A DNA stretch of 64,000 nucleotides from Mycoplana dimorpha. GTDB lineage: Bacteria > Pseudomonadota > Alphaproteobacteria > Rhizobiales > Rhizobiaceae. The stretch covers positions 62,001-126,000 of the forward strand of contig NZ_PZZZ01000002.1 in assembly GCF_003046475.1 (NCBI RefSeq), in the 5' to 3' direction. A program made the position numbers and the translations under genes. Shown here one piece after another: positions 52,487 through 60,042 of the stretch. Positions within the stretch are counted from its first letter, which is position 1, and each line of letters begins with the position of its first letter. A model generated the notes under the pieces. It was given only the letters and a program-made list of their open reading frames with translations. It searched no databases and was not told the origin of the DNA.

Positions 52487-54715
52487 TCAGCCGCCGATCA
52501 GCACATCGAGCAGAGTGGAGCGCCGCTTCGGCTGCTGCCCCACATCGGCGGGCGGGATTGGCAGTCCGCCCGCGTCGCCGTTGACCGGCCTGGGCGGAAT
52601 GACCGCCTCCTCTATGGCGGTTTTGCGGCTGCTGGTGCCGAGGGCGCGCGCGACCATTTCGGCCAGCGTTTCGGCACCATCTTCCGTCGGCGCCGCGTTG
52701 ATTCCCGCGACAGGAAGATCAGCGCCGCCCGAGGTGCCGAACAGCGGCGAGGGCGACAAACCCTCGTGCGCGGCGACCATGAACCGGCTCCAGGCCTTGG
52801 CTGGCAGTCCGCCGCCGGTCACCTTCTTCATCGACTTTCCGTCGTCATTGCCGAACCACACGCCGGTCGTGAGGTTTGCCGTATAGCCCACGAACAGTGC
52901 GTCGCGGAAAGACTGCGTCGTGCCGGTCTTGCCGCCAGCCTGCCAACCCGGCAGGCTGGCCCGCTTGCCGGTGCCTTCGGTCATGACCCGCAGCATCATG
53001 CCGTTCATCATCGAGACGATCTCCGGCGCGAGAACGCGGGGCGGGTTGTCGTACGCGTTCTCGTAAAGCACCTCGCCCCTTGCCGTCGAGATGCGCCGGA
53101 TGATGTGCGGCGTGGCCTTGTAGCCGCCGTTCATGAAAGGCGCGTAGGCAGAGGTCAGTTCGAGCAGGGTCACCTCCGAGGTGCCGAGCGCGATCGACGC
53201 GTTGGCCTGCATCTCGGATTCGATCCCCAGCCGGTGGGCGAGCTTGACCACCTGGTCCGGGCCGACCTCCATGACAAGCTGGGCGGCGATGGTGTTCAGA
53301 GAGCTGGCGAGTGCCGAGCTGAGCGTTACCTGGCCGCGGTACTTTTGATCGTAGTTCTCCGGTGTCCACTTCCCGATCCGCACCGGCGCGTCGTTTCGGA
53401 CAGAGAGCGGCGAGCGTCCCATCTCCAGCGCCGCGGCAAAGACGAACGGCTTGAAGGCCGAGCCGGGCTGGCGCTTCGCCTTCGCGGCGCGGTCGAACTG
53501 GCTCGTGGCATAGTCGCGCCCGCCGACCAGTGCGCGGATCGCGCCGGTGCCGTCCACCGAGACCAGGGCCGCCTGCGAGGCGTTGAGTTTTGCCCCCTCG
53601 GTATCGAGGACGGCGGTGATCGCCTCGTCCGCCTTCTTTTCGAGGTCGAGGTCGATGGTCGTTTCGACGACAAGGTCCTCGGTGATGTCGCCGACGAGCT
53701 TCGGCACCTGGTCCATCACCAGGTCGGCGGCGTAGTGCTCGGCGCCGGACCAGTAACTCTTGGCGCGCGTCGGCGGCTGCGACATCGCGGTGGTGATTTC
53801 CCGGTCGGTGACGAAGCCCTCGTCGCGCATGGCGGCAAGGACGACCTGCGCCCGCTCTTCGGCCGCTTCCGGATCGCGGGCCGGCGACAGCCGGGACGGC
53901 GCCTTCAGCAGTCCTGCCAGCACCGCCGCCTCGCCGAGGTTCACGTCGCGTGCCGATTTGTGGAAGTAGCGGCGGGACGCCGCCTCGACGCCGTAGGCGT
54001 TAGAGCCGAAGAACACCCGGTTCAGGTACATCGCAAGGATCTCGTCCTTCGAGTACTTGTGCTCGAGCCAGAAGGCGAGAAGCACCTCCTGGACCTTGCG
54101 CTCCAGGGTGCGCTCGGGCGAGAGGAACAGGTTCTTGGCAAGCTGCTGGGTGAGCGTGGAGCCGCCCTGCACCATGCGGCCGGTCGCCACGTTGGTGATC
54201 ATCGCGCGGGCCAGGCCGAGCGGGTCGATGCCGAAATGCGAATAGAAGCGGCGATCCTCGATCGCGATCACCGCCTGGGGAATGTAGGGCGACATCTGCT
54301 CGAGCGACAGCGCCTCGCCGCCCGTGGTGCCGCGGTTCGCGATCGGGCTGCCGTCGCGAGCGACGATCTTGACGTTCGGCGGGCGGGCGGGAATGGACCA
54401 GGTCCGGGCGCTCGGCATCTGCGCGCCGTAATAGAGCACCAGGGCCCCGATTCCCATGCCGCCCCAGATGCCCAGCACGATGCACCAGTAGCCGACAAAA
54501 CGGACCAGCCCGAAGAAGCCGCCCCCTTGGGACCGCCGGCGCGACGGTGTCTTTCTGCGGGGTGCCGCCTTCGTTTTCCGCGCGGCGGAATTCGCCTTGC
54601 GCTTGGCCGGCCGGGTCACGCGATCATCCTCGTCGAGGCGCAGGTCATCGTCGTCGTAATCGTCGTCGCCTTCGAACGAGGGCTCGATCCGCTGTGATTT
54701 GCGCCGTCCTGCCAT
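52487..54715 (-). CDS. Class A penicillin-binding protein (PBP1A family)
   Basis: 742 residues. A long basic/acidic cytoplasmic N-terminus (about 1-65), one membrane anchor (about 68-95), a GT51 glycosyltransferase domain (AIEDRRFYSHFGIDPLGLARA, GGSTLTQQLAKNLFLS, EVLLAFWLEHKYSKDEILAMYLN) and a transpeptidase domain with active-site Ser in QPGSAFKPF, SSLN and GGKTGTTQSFRDALFVG. It polymerises and cross-links peptidoglycan in the periplasm. It is a complete bifunctional enzyme by motifs. The ORF begins after a GC-rich repeat-free region; no operon partner. Confidence 0.95.
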   Translation of the reverse strand: MAGRRKSQRIEPSFEGDDDYDDDDLRLDEDDRVTRPAKRKANSAARKTKAAPRRKTPSRRRSQGGGFFGLVRFVGYWCIVLGIWGGMGIGALVLYYGAQMPSARTWSIPARPPNVKIVARDGSPIANRGTTGGEALSLEQMSPYIPQAVIAIEDRRFYSHFGIDPLGLARAMITNVATGRMVQGGSTLTQQLAKNLFLSPERTLERKVQEVLLAFWLEHKYSKDEILAMYLNRVFFGSNAYGVEAASRRYFHKSARDVNLGEAAVLAGLLKAPSRLSPARDPEAAEERAQVVLAAMRDEGFVTDREITTAMSQPPTRAKSYWSGAEHYAADLVMDQVPKLVGDITEDLVVETTIDLDLEKKADEAITAVLDTEGAKLNASQAALVSVDGTGAIRALVGGRDYATSQFDRAAKAKRQPGSAFKPFVFAAALEMGRSPLSVRNDAPVRIGKWTPENYDQKYRGQVTLSSALASSLNTIAAQLVMEVGPDQVVKLAHRLGIESEMQANASIALGTSEVTLLELTSAYAPFMNGGYKATPHIIRRISTARGEVLYENAYDNPPRVLAPEIVSMMNGMMLRVMTEGTGKRASLPGWQAGGKTGTTQSFRDALFVGYTANLTTGVWFGNDDGKSMKKVTGGGLPAKAWSRFMVAAHEGLSPSPLFGTSGGADLPVAGINAAPTEDGAETLAEMVARALGTSSRKTAIEEAVIPPRPVNGDAGGLPIPPADVGQQPKRRSTLLDVLIGG

Positions 54716-55022
54716 ACCTTCGGGAATGTGCCTTGTGTGAGCGTCGCCGAGGTGGACTGTAAATACGGCGATTTAAGGGGGCGTTAAGAGGTGGCCAGAT
54801 GAAGTTACGGGTTTTCAAGAGGTTAGACCGCCCGTACTCGGTCCAAAGCTGCTGATCGGGCCTGACTGTCTTTCCGGGCAAAACCGTTCACACGCCTCTC
54901 CAGCCGCCGATGCAACAATCCCGATGTCGCTATGACAGCAGTCACATCAAGAGCTCATTTGCGGCTGCCGTGTGCATCTTCGGAACGGCTGCAGGACCGA
55001 GCCGCCTGATTCATGGTGGAAC
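54716..55022. other. Intergenic region, PBP to acyltransferase
   Basis: 307 bases between two minus-strand genes. It must hold the PBP promoter. No motif, repeat or RNA gene was recognised. Base composition shifts toward AT near the acyltransferase end. Confidence 0.4.
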
Positions 55023-56057
55023 TCACTGCACACGTTGAGAACGCCGTTGGCGGAGATCTGCATACCAATCGCGAATGGCGGCGCGGCAGGGGTTTTCAAT
55101 CTTGTTGTTGGCAAGCCATGCTGCAAGCATCGTTGATGAAAACAGGAGTATCGTCAGCGGGATGCCTTTCAATCCGAGGTATCCAGCTTGCTGCCATAAA
55201 AACATTACGATTCTGTGTAGCAAGTATATGCCAAACGACATCTCACCAAGCTGATGCGCAATTTTGCTCGACAATATCTTTCCGGTCGTTGAGGTGGGAT
55301 TTGCTACCGAAGTTAAAACTAGAACTCCGCAAACCAAGCACAATAAAAGGTCCTCGTATACATCATTTTGATCGTATAGGATAGGAATAAAAAAGTATGA
55401 GGCTATGAAGTAGGAAATTGATACCGGCAGCGCAACGCTTGATGCCGTCGCAACAACGGTCGGGTAACGTCTCCAGGCGATGGATGCTATAACGCCGATT
55501 AGAAATATATGAGCGTACCGCAAGAATGCTATTCGCCCATCTGGATAACCGGCTGCAATTACATAAATTGTACAGGCTGCAAATAGAGAAAGGATTATTT
55601 GGTCAGCCCAGTCCGGCACACGTGAGACTGCCCACCAAACCAAAACAAAAGCCGCGTAAAACTGGAACTCGACACTTATGGTCCAGATCGTCGCGCCAGA
55701 TCCGGCCATCAAGAAATGTTCGGGCACGCGTTCAAAAGTCATTCCAAATGGTCCAACTCCCTTCTTGGCAAGAAGCGAAAGTATGGCCGCCAAGCAAACG
55801 ACGAATATGAACAGCGGATATATTCTTGCAATCCGCGCAATCGCGTACATCAGTCCGCGCTCAACCGTGAAGCGTTCCCGTAGGTAGATGTGCCCCATCA
55901 AAAAGCCGCTGAGCACAAAGAAGAGCACCACACCTATCGAGGTCGCCAGTTGCGGGTCTGGAAATTTCGTTTGACCGCGAAAATGGCCGAACAATACAGC
56001 AAGCGCAGCGAGCCCCCGCAATCCGTGCAGCGGGGCAATGTGGACATGATCGCGCAT
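55023..56057 (-). CDS. Acyltransferase 3 family membrane protein
   Basis: 344 residues with about ten membrane segments. The N-terminus (HIAPLHGLRGLAALAVLFGHF) holds the family's conserved His and Arg; FFVLSGFLMGHIYLRE and TISVEFQFY are other family marks. Such proteins O-acetylate cell-surface polysaccharides or modify macrolides and peptides. Codon use and base composition are clearly richer in A/T than in neighbours, suggesting recent transfer. The start at 56057 (MRDHVHIAPL) follows GGAAAG; a longer frame from 56123 would add an out-of-family hydrophobic segment. Confidence 0.85.
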   Translation of the reverse strand: MRDHVHIAPLHGLRGLAALAVLFGHFRGQTKFPDPQLATSIGVVLFFVLSGFLMGHIYLRERFTVERGLMYAIARIARIYPLFIFVVCLAAILSLLAKKGVGPFGMTFERVPEHFLMAGSGATIWTISVEFQFYAAFVLVWWAVSRVPDWADQIILSLFAACTIYVIAAGYPDGRIAFLRYAHIFLIGVIASIAWRRYPTVVATASSVALPVSISYFIASYFFIPILYDQNDVYEDLLLCLVCGVLVLTSVANPTSTTGKILSSKIAHQLGEMSFGIYLLHRIVMFLWQQAGYLGLKGIPLTILLFSSTMLAAWLANNKIENPCRAAIRDWYADLRQRRSQRVQ

Positions 56058-56299
56058 TTTACTTTCCGATTTCACTGCGACGGGCGCTAACATATGCGCC
56101 ACGATAAGTGCAACAAGGCACATCCGTTCGTCTTGAAATCGCTGGTCAAACCTGTGAACCGGAATCGCCGTTCAGGCCAAGGCAGGTCAGCAAATGCGAA
56201 CGCCAGTCGCTCAGCCTACGAGCGGAAGACGGGTTCTTCCCGCACGCGCTGAGCGTGTGCCGACGTTGCGAGCTTTTGCAAACGGTCACGGAGACGATC

Positions 56300-56434
56300 A
56301 TGAAGCGCACTCTCGTAGTCGCCTGCGCGCTTGGCCTGTCCGCTCCGATGGAATTCGCCGATTGCGCCTATCACCAGGCCAGTTCGATAGGTTGCCAGAA
56401 TTCCGCCGGCGCCAGCACCACCTCACCGGCTTGA
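56300..56434 (+). CDS. Small secreted Cys-containing peptide (candidate)
   Basis: 44 residues: a likely signal peptide (MKRTLVVACALGLSAPMEFA) then a short tail with two Cys (DCAYHQASSIGCQNS). GGAG seven bases upstream and a perfect terminator just after the stop favour a real gene, but it is short and has no recognised relatives. Confidence 0.4.
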   Translation: MKRTLVVACALGLSAPMEFADCAYHQASSIGCQNSAGASTTSPA

Positions 56435-56445
56435 CGGCTGCAGCG

Positions 56446-56471
56446 AAGGGGCGGCCGCGAGGCCGCCCCTT
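56446..56471. terminator. Hairpin terminator between convergent genes
   Basis: 11-bp perfect stem AAGGGGCGGCC (56446-56456) with 56461-56471, loop GCGA. It lies between the small peptide frame and the BA14K gene and can serve both. Confidence 0.75.
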
Positions 56472-56476
56472 GCATC

Positions 56477-56941
56477 TCAGTAGTACGGCGACAGGCACTG
56501 CTGGCGCGGCCCGCTATAGGGCTGGAACGTGTTGTCGAAGGCCCGGTACGAGCGGTATCGTGCCGCGCACCAATCGAAATGGCGCGGATTAACGGCGCTG
56601 TTGGAATAGCGCGGCGGCGGGGGCGCGGCGATTGCGCCGCCGATGATCGCGCCGGCGGTGAAGGCTGCCAGCGGATACCAGTAGCCGTCGCTATAGCGCC
56701 GATAGCCATCGCGATAGTGAAGAGAGCCACGATAGCCGCGATAGTACCCGCGGCCGTGAGAGTGGCGGTCTCTACCGCGGTAGTGGCGGCGGCCGTCACG
56801 ATAGTCGACGTTCTCGATGTTGCTGGGAGCGGTAACGCCGGCACGCGGCATCGCGGATGCCTCGGCAGCCGGCAGCATGCCGGTGGTGAGCGTGGCTGCG
56901 GTCAAAGTGGCCGCCATGAGACCGCGGACGATCTTTTTCAT
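56477..56941 (-). CDS. BA14K-family protein
   Basis: 154 residues: signal peptide (MKKIVRGLMAATLTAATLTTGMLPAAEASA), a low-complexity stretch rich in Arg, Tyr, Gly and His (RRHYRGRDRHSHGRGYYRGYR, about 50-80), a hydrophobic Gly/Ala segment (FTAGAIIGGAIAAPPPP) and a C-terminal BA14K domain (HFDWCAARYRSYRAFDNTF then CLSPYY). BA14K is a Brucella antigen family of unknown function confined to Hyphomicrobiales. Two Cys in the BA14K domain may form a disulfide. Confidence 0.9.
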   Translation of the reverse strand: MKKIVRGLMAATLTAATLTTGMLPAAEASAMPRAGVTAPSNIENVDYRDGRRHYRGRDRHSHGRGYYRGYRGSLHYRDGYRRYSDGYWYPLAAFTAGAIIGGAIAAPPPPRYSNSAVNPRHFDWCAARYRSYRAFDNTFQPYSGPRQQCLSPYY

Positions 56942-57024
56942 CTGTCTACTCCATTCTGACTACTCGGAACACGATGCGGATCATGAACCATCGAGACTGA
57001 ACGGACGATGAACCATTTCGTACA

Positions 57025-57972
57025 CTACCCCTGGTCGTCCTTGCCGGTGCTTGCCTCTACATAGCGCGAGTGCTCGAACACGAGCACGGCGCCCAGTCCG
57101 AGCACGAACGGCACAAGCAGGTAGAACACACGGAAGACGGCGAGCGCCGCAAGGACGTCAGCGGGATCGAGCTCGGGCAGGGCGGCGATGAAGATGAGTT
57201 CGAGCACGCCGATTCCGCCCGGCGCATGCGAAAGAAGGGCGGCCGTAAACGAGGCCAGGAAAATGCCGAGCACGACAAGATAGCCCGGATTTTCCGCCGG
57301 CAGCACGAAATAGATGATTGCGGCGGCGGCAAGCAGTTCGACGGGAGCAATGAGCAACTGCCGCAGGGCGACTGACGGGCGCGGATATTCCAGATTCAGC
57401 CAGCGGGTGCGAATCGGCCGGAAGCCGACGAGGCTGCCGATTACATAAAGTGCGACCAGCAAGAGGATGACGATGCCGGTGGAAAAGGCCGCCTCGATCG
57501 GCAGGAAGCTGGCGAACCGCTCGATGATTTCCGGCTCGATGATCAGCACAAATCCGAACAGGACTGCGGTGCCGAGCGCGAAAGTGAAGGAGCAGAAGGC
57601 GACGAGTATGCCCACCTCGGTTGCCGACAATCCCTTTGACGTATAGGCGCGATAACGCACCACCGCTCCGGAAAAAACCGACGCGCCGATATTGTGCGCC
57701 AGGGCGTAGGCGGTGAACGAGGCAACGGTGATGAACCACAGCGAGACGCGGCGGCCCAGGTGCTCGAGCGCGAGGTGATCGTAGGCGGCGAGCGCGGCAT
57801 AGGCGGCGATCGTTGCGGCTCCGGACAGCAGCCAGCCCGAGGGCGGGATCGCAAGCAGGCTTTGCCGGAATTCGTGGAAGGACATGCCCCTCAGTTCGTG
57901 ATACAGGATCCAGAGGGAAAAGATGATCGCCGCAGCGCCAATCAGCGGCCAGACAAGGTTGTGAAGCTTCAT
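57025..57972 (-). CDS. LPG-synthase-like flippase domain membrane protein (UPF0104)
   Basis: 315 residues with about eight membrane segments and no cytoplasmic catalytic domain. SVFSGAVVRYRAYTSKGLSATEVG and SHAPGGIGVLELIFIAALP are signatures of the lysylphosphatidylglycerol synthase membrane domain family. The soluble aminoacyl-transfer domain of MprF is absent, so lipid flipping or another membrane role is more likely than lysyl transfer. The start at 57972 (MKLHNLVW) is chosen; the frame is open to 58065. Confidence 0.85.
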   Translation of the reverse strand: MKLHNLVWPLIGAAAIIFSLWILYHELRGMSFHEFRQSLLAIPPSGWLLSGAATIAAYAALAAYDHLALEHLGRRVSLWFITVASFTAYALAHNIGASVFSGAVVRYRAYTSKGLSATEVGILVAFCSFTFALGTAVLFGFVLIIEPEIIERFASFLPIEAAFSTGIVILLLVALYVIGSLVGFRPIRTRWLNLEYPRPSVALRQLLIAPVELLAAAAIIYFVLPAENPGYLVVLGIFLASFTAALLSHAPGGIGVLELIFIAALPELDPADVLAALAVFRVFYLLVPFVLGLGAVLVFEHSRYVEASTGKDDQG

Positions 57973-58094
57973 GCGTCCGACGTCCGTACGCAGCGGTCCA
58001 GGCAGCTCAAACCCGAACGTAACAGGCATTCCGGACCGTAGTTCATCCGATGGGTCCCACCTCACATTTTCTCAGCCCAACCGTGTCGAACGGG

Positions 58095-58122
58095 CCTTCA
58101 TCCGGCTTGTTTCGGATGAAGG
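58095..58122. repeat. 10-bp inverted repeat, possible terminator of the M20 gene
   Basis: CCTTCATCCG (58095-58104) with CGGATGAAGG (58113-58122), loop of eight. It lies 95 bases after the M20 stop on the minus strand. No T-run follows in that direction, so termination is unproven. Confidence 0.45.
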
Positions 58123-58216
58123 TAACGCCATCGCCTGACCGGGACAATCGCAGCCGTTCCCGCCCGCGCAGGTTTGATCGATCGTGATCGCAGCTGCGCG
58201 GGGCGGGCGGCGTCAT

Positions 58217-59608
58217 TCAGCGCGCCGCAAGCGCGGCCAGGATGCGAACCCAGGAACGGATACCCTTTTCAAAGGAACGCAGCTCGTATTTCTCGTTCGG
58301 CGAATGGATGCGATCGTCCGACAGGCCGAAGCCGACGAGCAGCGATTCCATGCCCAGCATCTTCTGGAAGTCGCCGACGATCGGGATCGAGCCACCCATG
58401 CCGATCATGACGGCCGGATTCGGCCACTCGTCCGACAGCGCTTCCTTCGCCTTGTTGAGCAGCGGCGAATCGTAGGGAAGCTGAATGGCCGGCGAGCCGC
58501 CATGAGCGTGAAACGTCACCGAGCAGTCCGCCGGAATTTTTGAGCGTACATAATCGCGGAACGTGTCGCGGATCTTCGCCGGGTCCTGCTTGCCGACCAG
58601 GCGGAAGGACACCTTGGCGCTGGCCTCCGCGGCAATCACGGTCTTGAAGCCGTCGCCCGTGTAGCCGCCGGTGATGCCATTGACCTCGGCTGTGGGCCGG
58701 GCCCAGGTCAGTTCCAGGACCGAGCGATTCTTCTCGCCCGCGGGGATCGAAAGGCCGATCTCGCCCAAGAATTTGTCCGCCGTCTGGCCGAGCTTGTCCC
58801 AGGTCGCCTTCACGTCGTCCGGGGTCTCCTCGACGCCGTCATAGAAGCCGTCCAGCCTCACGCGGCCGGTCTCGTCGTGCAGGCCGGCGAGGATGTCGGC
58901 GAGGATGTGGATGGGGTTGGCGGCGGCGCCGCCGAAATATCCGGAGTGCAGGTCACGGTCGGCGGCCTTGACGACGATCTCCTCGCCGACCAGACCGCGC
59001 AAGCCCGCCGAAATCGCCGGCGTGTCCGCGTCCCACATGTTCGTATCGCAGACCAGCGCATAATCGGCCTTGAGCTCGGCGGCATTGGCCTCGAGGAAGG
59101 GCTTGAGCGAAGGCGAGCCGGATTCCTCCTCGCCCTCGAACAGGATCGTCACCTTGCAGGGAAGCTCGCCGGCGGTCTCCTTGAAGGCGCGGCAGGCCTC
59201 GACGAAGGTCATCAGCTGGCCTTTGTCGTCCGATGTGCCGCGGCCTGTGATGATCCGCCGCCCGCCGCCGATGTCGCGCACCGCCGGCTCGAACGGGTCG
59301 TTCTCCCAAAGCTCGAGCGGGTCGACCGGCTGGACGTCGTAGTGACCATAGAACAAGACGTGCGGTGCGTCGGCGGTTGCGCCCTCATGGTGGGCGACCA
59401 CCATCGGATGGCCAGCCGTATCGCGCACGGTTGCGTCGAAGCCGAGTGCGCGCAGCTCCGTCACCAGCCATTCCGCGCCGCGCCGAACCTCCGCCTTGTA
59501 GGCAGGGTCGGTGGAGATCGATTTGATGCGGACAAGCTCGAACAGGCGCTCCAGGCTGGCCGGAACGTTGGCGGCGGCGCGATCGAGTACGGGTAACAGA
59601 TTGGTCAT
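58217..59608 (-). CDS. M20-family dipeptidase/peptidase
   Basis: 463 residues. Two-zinc M20 peptidase: GHYDVQPVDP (metal His and catalytic Asp), GTSDDKGQ (bridging Asp), EGEEESGSP (catalytic Glu and metal Glu), DTNMWDAD (metal Asp), and IHSPNEKYELRS (metal His). The dimerisation domain lies at about 200-375. It belongs to the dipeptidase/CPG2 group and cleaves dipeptides or N-acyl amino acids. Length and all metal ligands are intact. Confidence 0.93.
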   Translation of the reverse strand: MTNLLPVLDRAAANVPASLERLFELVRIKSISTDPAYKAEVRRGAEWLVTELRALGFDATVRDTAGHPMVVAHHEGATADAPHVLFYGHYDVQPVDPLELWENDPFEPAVRDIGGGRRIITGRGTSDDKGQLMTFVEACRAFKETAGELPCKVTILFEGEEESGSPSLKPFLEANAAELKADYALVCDTNMWDADTPAISAGLRGLVGEEIVVKAADRDLHSGYFGGAAANPIHILADILAGLHDETGRVRLDGFYDGVEETPDDVKATWDKLGQTADKFLGEIGLSIPAGEKNRSVLELTWARPTAEVNGITGGYTGDGFKTVIAAEASAKVSFRLVGKQDPAKIRDTFRDYVRSKIPADCSVTFHAHGGSPAIQLPYDSPLLNKAKEALSDEWPNPAVMIGMGGSIPIVGDFQKMLGMESLLVGFGLSDDRIHSPNEKYELRSFEKGIRSWVRILAALAAR

Positions 59609-59719
59609 GGTCGAATCCCTCTTTGCCGGCGGACCTTAGCGCATGGCCCCGCAGTTCGGAATCAATTTCGAACAGAACAGCATCGGTACGCAGGCCACGA
59701 CCGCCCTGAAAGGAGATGC

Positions 59720-59806
59720 ATGAGAAAGAGAAAGCCGTTGCGGACGGGAGGCGCGTCCGCAACGGCTTTTGCGAATTGTGGACAAAGGCCCGGAGAGGGG
59801 GGATAA
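59720..59806 (+). CDS. 28-residue candidate small ORF with strong ribosome site
   Basis: ATG at 59720 is preceded by AAAGGAG at the right distance and encodes a basic peptide beginning MRKRKPLRTGG and ending before TAA at 59806. A 16-bp stem lies inside the frame. No family is recognised. The structure may instead be a small RNA or leader. Confidence 0.3.
   Translation: MRKRKPLRTGGASATAFANCGQRPGEGG
59731..59769 (+). terminator. 16-bp perfect hairpin with T-run, no gene upstream
   Basis: Left arm 59731-59746 and right arm 59754-59769 pair fully, loop of seven, then TGCG after the right arm's closing T run. It looks like an intrinsic terminator on the plus strand, yet the only upstream gene runs the other way, so it may end a short unannotated transcript. 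Confidence 0.65.
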
Positions 59807-60042
59807 GGCCTTTGTCCTATAGTCTGGCGCGGCGGGGGACAGGCCGGGATGCCAGACCACGGCTTGATCAGGTGCCGATGGGAAACATTTGGGCCCGGGA
59901 ATATGGCTTTTCAAGGGAGCCCGGACAGGGCCAGAATTACAAATTGGTAACGTTTGTGTGAGGCTTTCAACCCGGTAGAGAGGCAGCGCTAACCGGCAAC
60001 GGACGATGGACGCCGGCACCTCGGCGCGCTATCCATGGCGCC

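Larger units (their letters stand above)
59609..60042. promoter_or_regulatory. Divergent intergenic region M20 / polA with strong hairpin
   Basis: 434 bases between the M20 and polA genes. It holds promoters for both, a 16-bp perfect hairpin (59731-59769) and a 28-codon frame with an excellent ribosome site (59720-59806). No rRNA or tRNA is seen. The polA-proximal part has AT-rich TTGGTAACG near 59944. Confidence 0.45.

Noticed and set aside
52766-54697. 643-codon plus-strand frame opposite the PBP gene
   Set aside because: Antisense to a complete PBP with catalytic motifs.
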